DNA from: Nemertoderma westbladi
Taxonomy: Eukaryota; Xenacoelomorpha; Nemertodermatida; Nemertodermatidae
Direction: 5' to 3'
Assembly (NCBI GenBank): GCA_032718475.1
Contig: JAUCBJ010008430.1
Location: 1-64,000, forward strand
DNA: 64,000 nucleotides
This document shows positions 11,601-23,600 of this stretch, piece by piece. The stretch's first letter is position 1; every line of letters begins with the position of its first letter. Under the pieces are notes generated by a model that had not been told where the DNA came from, did not search any database, and was given only the letters and a program-made list of their open reading frames with translations. A program made the position numbers and the translations under genes.

Positions 11601-14600
11601 GGTGGGCCTGATAGGCCACGCAGTAGTAGAGAGAGAGGCGGGGGTGAATGGACCCAGCCGTAGTAGAGACAGTGCGTCGACTAGAGAGGGGTGTAGAGAC
11701 GAAGTAAGAGATAGTGAAATAAGATGTGGCGAGTGGGGGGGCGCCCCACCACGGAAGATTAGTGGCGAGAGAGGGGGGGAAGAGAATGTCCGACAAGAGG
11801 GACGCAGAAGTGTAGTAAGAGGTAGTGAAGTTAGATGCGGCGGGTGGGGGGGGGCTACGGGCACCCCACCGCGAGAGATTAGTAGCGAGAGGGGGGGGGG
11901 CAGAGAGTGTCCCACAGGCGTCGGCGGATAATGCGTGGGCCAAATTAGGTAAACCGCAACACCCGGCGATGGAGAATAATAGGGGGATTGCGAGTATCCC
12001 CAGCGGCGTGCGATCGAGCAGAGAGAGGCAGGTTGACGTCGCGAGAGGGCGGACGAAGCATCGAGCCCGATCAGAAGAGGGAAGAAGAACAGTGGAGTTT
12101 AACCGGGAGGTCGACGAGAGATCTCACGAGCAGGAATACTGCACTGAAAAGAGAAGAAGAGGAGATAGTAGAAAAGGTGTCGCCACGAACGATAGGAGTG
12201 CGAGGACGGATAACGGACCGTCGATAGTAGAGATGGAGTTAGGGAGTCAGTGGGGTCGAACTTCGGGAGATTGCCGTCGCCCGGGAGAAACGCACCGCAC
12301 GCCAAGAGAGGGGTACAGGATGTACCAATACAAAGTCGAGAACAGGAGAGGGGATCGAAGAGAAGCTTCTCGACGGGATATAGCTGCCGATCGAGAGTGC
12401 GGTAGTCCCGGGGAGATTCGAGATTCGTGAAGATTAAACTTCGGTTCGAAAGGGCACATGCAGACTGCAGGACATACTGTAGGCCTTACTGCGCATACTA
12501 TTATAGGCCATGCTGGGAGAGATAGAATAGGCGATAGGGTAGCGCGAACGACGGGATTAAACCCGGAAGCCGCGGAGTACATACCGGTAGGTAGGCAGGA
12601 AGTGGGTAGGCCTATATCGGTACAGCAGCATGACTATAATACACAGGGACATAACATATATCCAGGGGAGGGGATAATTATTGGAGATAGATGTATGGGC
12701 CCCAATATATTAACATCAACCCCAGTACCAAACATACCGGCCGGGGGGGGGACAGGGTGACATTCCCCCATCACAATATCGACAATATACCCCAATAGGA
12801 GCAAGAACATCGAACTCCCTGGACGAGAACAGGTCGTGCGGACAGTCGCTACCACACGCGGCCATACAGGGGACTGCTAGTCCATAGTTAGCTGGTAGCA
12901 GGGCCACACCGTGGCAGGGACATAAAGAAAATAACACCAAAAATAAACACAATCCCAATATACCCAGTAGGCCGAGTCTAGGCAATCGAAACACTAAATC
13001 GGTACATATAAACCTACGCGCGATACGTGAAGGACTATACAGGAAACGCTATAATCCAGGATTCGAATGTCAATTACATCGGGACGGAACCCATAAGACC
13101 AGGAGTTGTAAGCACTGGCAAGCGTTGCCCAAACGAGATCGTGTAGCCTACACAGACGCAAACGGACTATGTCATCAATGTGTGGTAAAAGGACACAGAT
13201 GCGGAGAGTGTTGGAAAGGGAGAGGATGTGAAAGGACTAGACCAGGGGCAGAGAAGCCCATGAGCAAACATAAAGGAGCCGGGAAAGTAGAAGGAGGCAT
13301 GTTGCATACGCACGCAGGACTGACACAGTGCGAGGGGGCATTACATGGGCAGACGTCGTGTATACCGAGGTACGAGCGGGGGTCGTCGAGGCCTTTAATG
13401 CCAGCGCACATACGAAGGGGGAGGCCAGCAGAGGTAGTATCGAAGAGAGTGTGGCGAAGAGTTAGAGGACGTATAGGAGGGCAGTGGGAGAGTGCCTACT
13501 GGAAGAAGGGGCACCTGAGAGTTTTTAGTCGTCCAGTGTTTTGGACTGAGGGGGGTGGGAATGAGGGCGAGATGCCCTTCCCACGGAAAATAATTATTTA
13601 ATTAAAATTAATAAAAATAATTAAATAATAAATAAGTAGAAAGTCAGAAAGTAAGTAGATAGCTAGTTAGTTAGTAAGAGTTAGAGGGTACATAGTACCG
13701 TTAGTTAGAGAGAGTTAGAGAAGTTAGTGAGAGGGTACGTAGTACCGTTAGTAGGTAGAAGTTAGGTAGTAAGAGAGTAGTACCGTTAGTCAGTTAGAGT
13801 TAGTAAGAGGGTACGTAGTACCATTAGTAGGGAGTGTTAGAGGAGTTAGTAAGAGGGTACGTAGTACCGTTAGTTAGGAGTGTTAGAGGTATAGTTAGTA
13901 AGAGGGTACGTAGTACCATTAGTTAGGAGTGTTAGAGGTATAGTTAGTAAGAGGGTACGTAGTACCGTTAGTTAGAAAGTTAGTAGAGCAGTAGAGGGTT
14001 GTGGGCACCATAAGCGCCACGTAGAAAGTAGTAAGTAGAGTGGTTGTGGGCACCGCAAGCGCCACGTAGTTAGAGTTAGTAGGGGATGCATTGAACTAAG
14101 TGGGGCACGGGCGTGATGACGTGTTTGATGTAAGAGCAGGGTATGTTAATTAGGGTGGGTGCCGGGCACAAGAGGTGCCGGGCACAAGAGTTAGTAGTAG
14201 AGTTAGTTGAGTTAGTAGAGAGTTAGTAGAGTTAGTAATAGTTAGTAGTAGAGTTAGTTGAGTTAGTAGAGAGTTAGTAGAGTTAGTAAGAGTTAGTAGT
14301 AGTTCACATAATTAACGTACCCACTCTGCCGGCACTCAGAGCGTCACGTGCAGTCGAGTAGACGAAAGGGAGTAAGATGTAGATAGAGTAGAGTAGTAGA
14401 GAGGGCACATAGGATGCCAGAGAGTAGAATAGTAGAGACGGGCACATAGGGTGCCAGGTAGTAGAGTTAGAGAGTTAGAGGTAGTAGAGAGGGCACATAG
14501 GGTGCCAGGTAGTAGAGTAGTAGAGAGGGCACATAGGGTGCCAGGTAGTAGAGTAGTAGAGGCGGGCACATAGGGTGCCAGATAGTAGAGTGGTCGTGGG

Positions 14601-17600
14601 CACCGCAAGCGCCACGTAGTTAGAAGAGTGGCTAGAGTTAGAGAGTTCTAGTTAAAGGGCTAGAGAGTTGGTAGACCTAGAGGGTTTTAGTTAGAGTTAG
14701 TAGTAGAGGGGTCGTGGGCACCCTAAGCGCCACGTAGTTAGAAGAGTTGGTAAGAGTTAGAGGGAGTTAGTAGAAGTAGAGAGTTAGTAGGAGTTAGTGA
14801 GACTTAGTAGAGCTAGTTAGAGTCGGAGAGTTAGTAGACAGTAAGAGAGTTAGATAGTTATCAAGTAAGTAGTAGGTAGATAGTATGATAGCACAGGGGT
14901 AGCATTAGAGATTAGGGCCTTAGGGAGTGGGAGAGAGTGCGGGGTATAGAAAAGGTGCGAGCGCAATTCAAGTGTGGGGGGGGGAGAAGTAAGAGGCAGA
15001 GTGAGGGATGAGGAGGTCCGGGAGTGTGGAAGAGTTAGGGTGAAAGTGTTGGGGAAACAAAAGTTGTGTGAGAGGAGCGCACGATCGGCCCGACACGGGA
15101 CGCCAGGCAAACGGGTAGCATTATCATACCCATAGGGAGCGGCCTGGAAAGCCGGCTCCGAAAGAAAAATAGACCCACCCCACACCCGATACTAGATCGG
15201 GATCCAGCGGAATTGTAGCGCACTAGAGGTGGATGCTATCTTCTCACCGGGAAGATAGCATGGGGGGAGTGTTAGCTTATCCAATTCCGCTAACCAACCC
15301 ATAAAGTGAGCCGTTAAGCAATATTGGGAGCACGAGGTTGATTACCAATATCAACCTCGTGTCACCCCAACAAAGTGGGAAGGAGGCACATACGCACAAT
15401 AAGGGTCAGGGGTTACACCCCTGAAAGAGAGAGAATAGCAGGGACGAAGGGAAGCACTTCAGAGGGGGGCAAAGGGTGACAACAGAGTTATTAGCCAATG
15501 GGGGGAAGGCACCGGCTGGGTAACGTAACAATGGCCAACCGTGCAGTATATATTATTAGTACGGTAATCATTCATCCAGTTTACTCAGTAGTTATCTCAG
15601 TACAGTCAGGCAGAACGGTGACAGTTAAGACCGTCATCGCCGTCACCAGTTTACTCAGTATCAGTTGTCTCAGTGCGTCCATGCTATCTGTTACTTCTAT
15701 ATATCTTATTATCAGAGAACGTTGGAACAAGCAAAACTCTTATATCTTTTCCATCGAATGGTGCGGCCCTTGACGCGTACACAAACAACACCGGATAAAC
15801 CGGGATCCTCTCGGATCCCGTCACAGAAATGTAATACTGATATGGGGGTAGAGTAGGAATTTCTTCCAAAAATCCCTGTAACTAAGTTATTGTTGTGTGA
15901 AAATGCCTGCTCCCAACAAATGAGGAAATGTTACCATTAATTAATTAATGTACGTTAACAATTAATATACGTTACTGGGATACCCCAACTATTCCTACCG
16001 TGTATGGAGGTAATCTTACCTACCTAGGTTTACTTGTAAAAACTAGAATCTCTAATGCATTCACCTTCAGAATAAATTGTATAAAGTGTGGCAGCCCCAC
16101 ATACATTGTACAGTCTCAGAAACTTTGTTATTACGGTCGCCTAGCAACCCTAGAGATGAAGTCTAGGCCGACTTACAGAATTGTACCACGGTACTGCAGT
16201 ATGCCTTCAGCAATCACTCGAACTTGAGTTATATACGTTTTCGTTTCGTGGCTGGACGCCATCGCCACATTGGTGACCCAGCGTCTCAAGACGAACTCTT
16301 GAGACCGCGACTCGCAACACGATCCTGCAATCGAACTGGAACAGCCACCGAAACTGTGTTGACGACAATGGCCGAAGCGACCGCCAACGCCGTTTCTATT
16401 AAACTGCCTCCATTCTGGACCACCCAACCCGAGGTGTGGTTCGCCCAGGCGGAGGCGCAGTTCCACATTCGGAGCATCACCGAGGACGCTACCAAATATT
16501 ATTACGTGGTGGGGGCCCTCGACCAGGAGACAGCCGCTCGCCTCCTAAAACTCATACGGAACCCTCCAGCTACTGATAAGTACCTCAAACTCAAGGGCCA
16601 ACTTCTCAAGGCCTTCGGGCTCTCCCGACGCGAGCGCGCAGCCCGACTCTGGGACCTCGACGGCCTCGGTGACCGGCGCCCCTCGCAACTCCTCGGAGAA
16701 ATGCAGGCGCTCCTCGGCGACGACAACGCGGGACTCCTCTTCGAGGAGGCCTTCCTCCGGCAGATGCCCGCCGCAATCCGCCTCCAACTCGCGGAGGAGG
16801 ACTTCCGCGACCTCGACAGGGTTGCGGACCGGGCCGACGCGCTGTGGGAGGCCTCCCGGCAGACCTCACTCGCGGCCCACGCCGTCAGGAAACCGACGCC
16901 GGTCCCGCCACAGCGAACCGGCAAGAACTCCTCGTCGGCGTCGACTCCCGCCCCGCGGGCCCCGAACTCGAACCCGGACTGGTGCTATTATCACCAGACG
17001 TTCGGCCCCACAGCCAGGAAGTGCCGCCAGCCCTGCAGTTACCAGGGAAACGCCCCGGCCGGCCGTTTGTAGCAGCTACAACGGCCGGCCACACCGACCT
17101 GCTGCTGTTTGCCTGGGACCGCGTTTCAGGGAAACGCTTCTTGGTCGACACCGGGGCGGAGGTAAGCGTTATTCCCGCGACGACTCGCGAGGAACGTTCG
17201 GGACAGAGCGGGCCGCCCCTCCTCGCCGCCAACAAAACGTACATCCGAACGTACGGCGACCGCTCCGTCAAACTCGACTTCCACTATCGCCGGTTCCAGT
17301 GGAAGTTTATCGCGGCCGACGTCGCCCAGCCTCTCCTCGGAGCCGACTTCCTCCGAGCGAACAACATGTTGGTCGACCTGAGAGGCCGCCGTCTGGTCGA
17401 CGCCGAGACGTTGACCTCGATCCCGTGCGGGCGGACTACGGGCCACGCCCCCCACCTCGGTTCTGTCACCGCCTCGGACGACGAGTTCGCTCGGCTCCTC
17501 GCCGAGTTCCCCGATATTACGATCCCTCGGTTCTCCGACCCCACCGCGAAACACGGGGTCGAACATTACATCCCCACCGAGGGACCCCCGGTCTACTCCC

Positions 17601-20600
17601 GCGCCCGTCGTCTGCCTCCAGACAAACTCGAGATCGCGCGGGACGAGTTCCGGAAGATGGAGGAGATGGGGAGCATCCGCCGGTCCAACAGTCCCTGGGC
17701 GTCACCCCTCCACATGGCCCCTAAACCCTCGGGTGGATGGCGGCCGTGTGGCGACTACCGACGCCTCAACGACGCCACGACTCCGGACCGGTACCCCATC
17801 CCCCATATCCAGGACTTCTCCTCCAGACTGGCAGGGGCGAAGATCTTTTCTAAGATCGATCTGGTGCGCGGCTACCACCAGATCCCCGTAACCGAGGCCG
17901 ACATCGCCAAGACCGCGGTTATAACCCCGTTCGGCCTGTTTGAATTCCTTCGAATGCCGTTCGGGCTGAAGAACGCGGCCCAGGCCTTCCAGAGACTGAT
18001 GGACACGGTGTGCCAGGGACTCGACTTCCTCTTCGTCTACCTAGACGACGTCCTCGTCGCGAGTCGGTCCCCCAAGGAACACCGTGACCACCTCCGTCAG
18101 CTCTTCACGCGCCTCCAAGAACACGGCCTCGTGATCAACCTCGCCAAGTGCGAGTTCGGTCGGTCGACCATCGACTTCCTCGGCCACCGAATCTCGGCCC
18201 ACGGCGCCGTCCCGCTCCCCGACAAGGTCGCCGCCATCCGGGAGTTCACCCAGCCGACCACCGTCAAGGGCCTTCAGGAGTTCGTGGGGATGGTCAGGAG
18301 TTCGTGGGGATGGTGAACTTCTATCATCGGTTCGTCCCCGCGGCCGCCGCCATCATGCGGTCCCTCTACGCGGCCCTTGCCGGTAAACCCAAGTCCCTCG
18401 ACTGGACCCCCGACATGGCGGCGGCGTTCCGGAACGCCAAGGAAGCCCTCGCCAACGCCACGATGCTCGCCCACCCCAACGCCAACGCACCGACGGCGCT
18501 CACCGTGGACGCATCCGGCACGGCGGTGGGCGCCGTTCTAGAACAGCTCGTCGGCGACTCGTGGCGCCCCCTGGCGTTCTTCAGCCGCCAACTTCGACCC
18601 CCGGAGGTGAAGTACAGCGCGTTCGACCGGGAACTCCTCGCGCTGTACCTCGCTGTCCGCCATTTCCGGTACTACCTGGAGGGCCGCGTATTCACCGCAT
18701 ACACAGACCACAAACCCCTGACGTTCGCATTCGCCAAGATCAGCGACCCGTGGTCGAATCGGCAACAACGGCACATCGCCTACATTTCCGAGTTCACCAC
18801 GGCGATCGAACACGTTGCCGGCAAAGACAACTGTGTGGCGGATGCGCTCTCCAGGACTACCGTCAGCGCGGTTCGAGCCCTCCTCCCCGGCCTCGACTAC
18901 ACGGCTATGGCGGCTGCCCAACTCGCCGACCCCGAGCTGCCAACCTACCGCTCCGCCGTGTCCGGCCTCCAACTGGAAGACGTCCCGCTCGCCCCCGCCA
19001 ACGTCACTCTTCTTTGCGACGTTTCTCTCGGACACCCGCGCCCCGTCGTCCCCGTCGCCTGGCGACGGCGCGTCTTCGACGCCCTACACGGCCTGTCTCA
19101 CCCCGGCGCTCGTACCACCAAGAAACTCGTCGCCGACAGGTTCGTGTGGCACGGCCTCCGCAAAGAGGTGGGCGAGTGGGCGAAGACCTGCATCCCTTGC
19201 CAGTCTTCCAAGGTGCAACGCCACGTCCGCGCGCCCCTCGGCACCTTCGCCACCCCCCACCGCCGGTTCGACCACATCCACGTGGATCTGGTCGGCCCTC
19301 TACCACCATCGCGCGGGTTCACTCACCTGCTGACGATGGTAGACCGGTTCACTCGGTGGCCAGAGGCCGTGCCCCTCACCGAGACCTCCACCGAGAGTTG
19401 CGCCCGGGCTCTCATCTCCAACTGGATATCTCGGTTCGGCGTCCCCGCGGATCTCTCCTCCGACCGCGGTTCGCAGTTTACCTCCCAGCTCTGGTCCGCC
19501 GTCAACCAGCTGCTGGGCACCCAACTGCACCGCACCACGGCCTACCACCCGCAGGCGAACGGACTGGTGGAACGTTTCCACCGCCACCTAAAGTCCGCCC
19601 TGCGGGCCTCGCTCACCGGCCCCGATTGGGTCGACGAGTTGCCGTGGGTTCTCCTCGGAATCCGGACTGCTCCCAAGGAAGACTTGGGGACCTCCTCCGC
19701 CGAGCTGGTCTACGGTGCCCCCCTCACCGTCCCGGGCGAGTTCCTTCCGCCGGCTACGAGCGCCCAGCACTCGCCGTCCACGATCCTCCCTCAACTCCGG
19801 GATACGGTCGGGCGGTTCGCTCCGGTACCGTCGTCACGCCACGGACTGACTCCGTCGTCGGTTCCACCGGACCTCCACGACGCTACCTACGTTTTCGTCC
19901 GGCGCGACGCCCACCGGACGCCATTCGAACGCCCCTACGAGGGGCCTTACAAGGTCCTCACCCCCGGACCCAAAACATTTAAGATCGAGATGGGCGGTCG
20001 AACTGAAACGATTTCAGTCGACCGACTCAAACCGGCCCATCTCGATTTTACCGAGCCGGTCGTTATCGGCCAACCGCGGCGCCGAGGTCGACCCCCGAAC
20101 GCACCTCCGGTACCTCCTACACCGCCGGTACTAACGCAAAGACCACCAACCCCAACCCAACCGCCCGTACAAACTCGATCGGGCCGGACGGTCCGTCCAC
20201 CTGATTATCTGTAATACGTTTCGAGACTGGGGGGGGGGGTCATGTGGCAGCCCCACATACATTGTACAGTCTCAGAAACTTTGTTATTACGGTCGCCTAG
20301 CAACCCTAGAGATGAAGTCTAGGCCGACTTACAGAATTGTACCACGGTACTGCAGTATGCCTTCAGCAATCACTCGAACTTGAGTTATATACGTTTTCGT
20401 TTCGTGGCTGGACGCCATCGCCACAAAAGTCATCTAATTTTTAGAGTTACACTTGTAACGACACGTTCTAATATAACTTTATAAGAATATTTTCACAGTC
20501 GATCAATTTGATATACATGAATCGTTTACTGCATGACAGGCGGTTTACTTTGTAGGAAAACTGTCTGAGTTCGGGTGGTCTCATTCGACTCTATTCGAGT

Positions 20601-23600
20601 ATAAATATAAAAGTAGACAGAAGCATGTTAGAAGATATATACTGTAGCAGAGTTGAGAAATAAAATACTAAGTATTAGTTATTAGGAGACTTAACGGTAG
20701 TAAGAAAAGTATGTTAGCGTATTCAATTCCGCTAGCCAGCCCCATAAAGTGAGCTTTAAGCAATATTGGGAACACGAGGTTGATATCCAATATCAACCTC
20801 GTATCACCCCAATAAAGTGGGGACAAGAAAACCCCAGAGGACATACGCACAACAGGGGTCAGGGGTTACACCCCTGAGAGAGAGAGAGGGAATAACAGGA
20901 GCAACGGGAAACACTCCAGGGAAGGTAAAGGGGCGACAATTAGGATATTAGCCAATAGGGGGGAAGCATCGACTGGGTAGAGCAATATGGCCAACTGTGC
21001 AATATATTACCGGTCCATGCATTATTTCATTCACTTGTAGTAAGTCAGCTAGTTAGGACAGTAGCGGAACTCTAGTTACCGTCTCCGTCTCTGTCTACTG
21101 CCATACAATATATCATTTACCGGTACATTATACACCATTCACTTCAACCGTGCTGTAACCTATCATTGATTATACTATATGCATCGATCAACCAACAATC
21201 GAACTCTCTTTATATCTTTCACACACGGCGGGGACGCGTAAGCTAGAAACCAAAACCGGATAAACCGGGATCCTCCGTAGATCCCGTCACAAAGTAACTT
21301 TAGAGAAATACAATAATTGATGGCCAGATAACAAATAAAAACTCTTTATTATAAATACAATTGACGTGTATATCGTCATACACTAATTATTTCCAGTTCA
21401 TGAATTTATTATATAAATATCAGGATCAGCATCGCATATTAATTATTTATTATAATATTCTGATACAATTTTATTGAATCACGCAGTTTATTTCATTGAG
21501 TTGAATATTTTGTATTATATTTCAGTTTGTATTGGAGGAGGCCGATATATGGAGGGCCGCTATGCGCTGGGCCTGTTATAAGGCCAAGGCTAATATCGAC
21601 TTCAAGCAATGGAACGACCCCCAACGGGATTTTATTCGCGAACTTTGTGAACCGGTCTTCAAGAACATTCGATTTATGTTGATAGATAGCCAATATTTCG
21701 CGATGGAAGTGGAGCCGACCAGGCTAATAGAGAAGGACATATGTTTGGAAAGGTTAGTATTGTAGCTTAAAATTTCAGAAATTTGTATTTTAGAGCAGAA
21801 TTTAATGGGGATTGTATATCTTGAAACCGCTTAGAGAGATCTCGTTTAGTTCGGAGTTATCGTGGAATATCTGAAAAATGTAAGACAGACTACCACAGAC
21901 GGACAGACTACCACAGACGGACAGATGTTAAAGCTTTTGCGACTAAAACTCATATTTTATTAGCAATGCGCCGTCTTACTCCAAAACCATAGATAGAACA
22001 GGTGGGTAAGATTTTTAAAATTTATAAAAACCACACGCCCTGCCGTGTTCATTTTTGGTATCCACTTTTAGTATTCCCTAGCCTCCTTCTTAGTGGTTGG
22101 AATGCGGCCAATAGGAGCCTTTTTCATTTTCTTCACACCTTTGAACTCTTAGTAACCAAACATAACTACGCTTCTGATTGGAAGTTGCTATATAGATCAG
22201 GGTTCTAATAATTCTTTGCATGCTGGGCACTGGCACTTGACTACTGGGCAGGTTTTATGCTGCATTGCGACATCTCTTTGTTCAGTGTGTATTCTGCTTT
22301 GCTGATAGCAGAAGGATTTTTGCCGATAACATCAGGCTTAAAGTTTATGAATTATAGTAAATTGATGTGGTACTATACTGCCAAAACGTAGTACTGCTTG
22401 GTACTGAATACCGTGGTGCCGGTAGTGGTGGGTGCTACTGTGCTGAAATAACTGAATTGCACTGATATACTGCTGTAACTGTTGATTTATTATATTGATG
22501 GTCAAATTATGTATTTGGTAATGATATGGAGATTCTGCTACATTAACATCGCATAACTTCGAAATAGTTTATATTTATATTTAAGAACGAGGTCAACTTT
22601 GGGCGGCAAATAAGCAGTCTCGGTTCACAATTCGTTGGTGTGAATGAGAATACATGTTATCAGATAGCCCCTAGGTGTGTGAGCTTGTGTACTCCTTATT
22701 CATGAGTAAAATTGCCTCAAGTCAGTGTTCAGAGAGTATTTCAGCCGGTCCATAATACCACATCCCACATCCCTAAAGGATGTGACAATGACAAACTATA
22801 ATTCTTACTAAGCATATGTTGTATTTACCTTAAGTCTTAGACCTGCCTGTTATCTAGAACACAACACCTGAAACGGAACTGTTAATACTATACTTTAAGT
22901 GAACATAATTGTTAGGAATTATACAGCGAGAATTAATTGAATGATACATAACCAGCCCAATTCTAGTAAGCCGATATATTTCAGGCTCCCATTTACAGGT
23001 GGGTCATACGCCGTGCTAGCTGATTTATATCAGGTGTTATCTCGTTTGGCAAAATTACGCAAGATTTCTGTGATGATAAACATTATACGGTGAAAATTAT
23101 TGAAATCTTCTAAAAGCGCGAACACTACATTCAAACTGACTTCGGAAATGAAATCTACTACTACTAGTACTAGGATCGGCATGCTGGATTGCAGCTGCAT
23201 TTTTAAGAATGCTGTGCCGGCTTGTCGACAAAATTGCGCCGCCACAACTCCCTATCACCCATGACATTTGCTAGATCATCCGCATCTTCAAGGCCAGTGT
23301 CCTTTAAGATGCGTCTCAAGAAAGTCATGGCCTGTCCACCATGCTTATTCACTCCATGAGGGTGCCAAAGTACAAGATTATGCACTGGCTGGTCCTCACG
23401 GCGAAAGCAATGTCCTGCAAAGCGGAGGCGATTTTGTTCTAGTGTCAAGCTTGGGGTAACCAATGAGACACCTCCAATGTTATATAGTGTCTGGTTAGAG
23501 ATGTGTGCATTGTACTTGACACAGTGAACCCGGCGTAGCATTCTTGTGAATGTGCCATCCAGAGATTTGGTGTCCTCAGCAGTTAGAGACCAGCATGGAC

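Larger units (their letters stand above)
9282..15825 (+). mobile_element. Gag-only BEL/Pao-like LTR retrotransposon with 5-bp TSD
   Basis: Two 556-bp LTRs (9282-9837 and 15270-15825) start TGTTAGC and end GTCACA, and the element is flanked by the direct repeat GAAAT (9277-9281 and 15826-15830). The LTRs differ at about five positions, so the insertion is young. The 5.4-kb interior encodes a Gag-type protein with a C-terminal Cys/His cluster like that of BEL/Pao elements, followed by 1.6 kb of tandem repeats and a G-rich tract (15261-15269) before the 3' LTR. No protease, reverse transcriptase, RNase H or integrase is present, so the element is non-autonomous and must have been moved in trans. 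No convincing primer-binding site was found after the 5' LTR. Confidence 0.88.
17045..20214 (+). pseudogene. Pol polyprotein of the CsRn1-like element, split by a 20-bp duplication
   Basis: In the -1 frame from the slippery site the order is: aspartic protease (LVDTGAEVS near 17140), reverse transcriptase ([22 protein letters not shown] and the catalytic YLDD near 18040), RNase H (TVDASG near 18505 and YTDHKP near 18705), and integrase with an HHCC zinc finger (H..H 19088-19110, C..C about 19190-19200) and the D, D, E positions in [15 protein letters not shown] and NGLVERF. The protein ends with a Pro-rich tail at 20214. The frame is lost after 18314, where a 20-bp unit is present twice; the first part stops at 18316 and the rest reads on in another frame to 20214. 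As read, this copy makes no intact reverse transcriptase-integrase product. No other break was seen. Confidence 0.92.
16087..20425 (+). mobile_element. CsRn1-type Ty3/gypsy LTR retrotransposon, 4-bp TSD
   Basis: The element is 4339 bp with 183-bp LTRs that appear identical. Their ends form the inverted repeat TGTGGC...GCCACA and the flanks are AAAG (16083-16086 and 20426-20429). The primer-binding site begins TGGTGACCC, matching the 3' end of tRNA-Trp. Gag ends in the CHCC zinc motif characteristic of the CsRn1 clade. Pol has protease, reverse transcriptase, RNase H and integrase in the Ty3/gypsy order. The coding part is much richer in G+C than the surrounding intron. Identical LTRs point to a very recent insertion. 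Pol is interrupted by one 20-bp tandem duplication. Confidence 0.95.

Noticed and set aside
10735..12305. Minus-strand Ser/Pro/Leu-rich frames opposite the gag track
   Set aside because: They are complements of Arg/Glu-rich gag codons without recognisable domains.
16224..16367. In-frame ATG of gag inside the 5' LTR
   Set aside because: It precedes the primer-binding site and encodes no conserved residues. The ATG at 16368 starts the capsid-like sequence.
16502..19794. Many GC-rich frames on both strands within the gypsy element
   Set aside because: They are shadows of the gag and pol frames; none shows a domain of its own.
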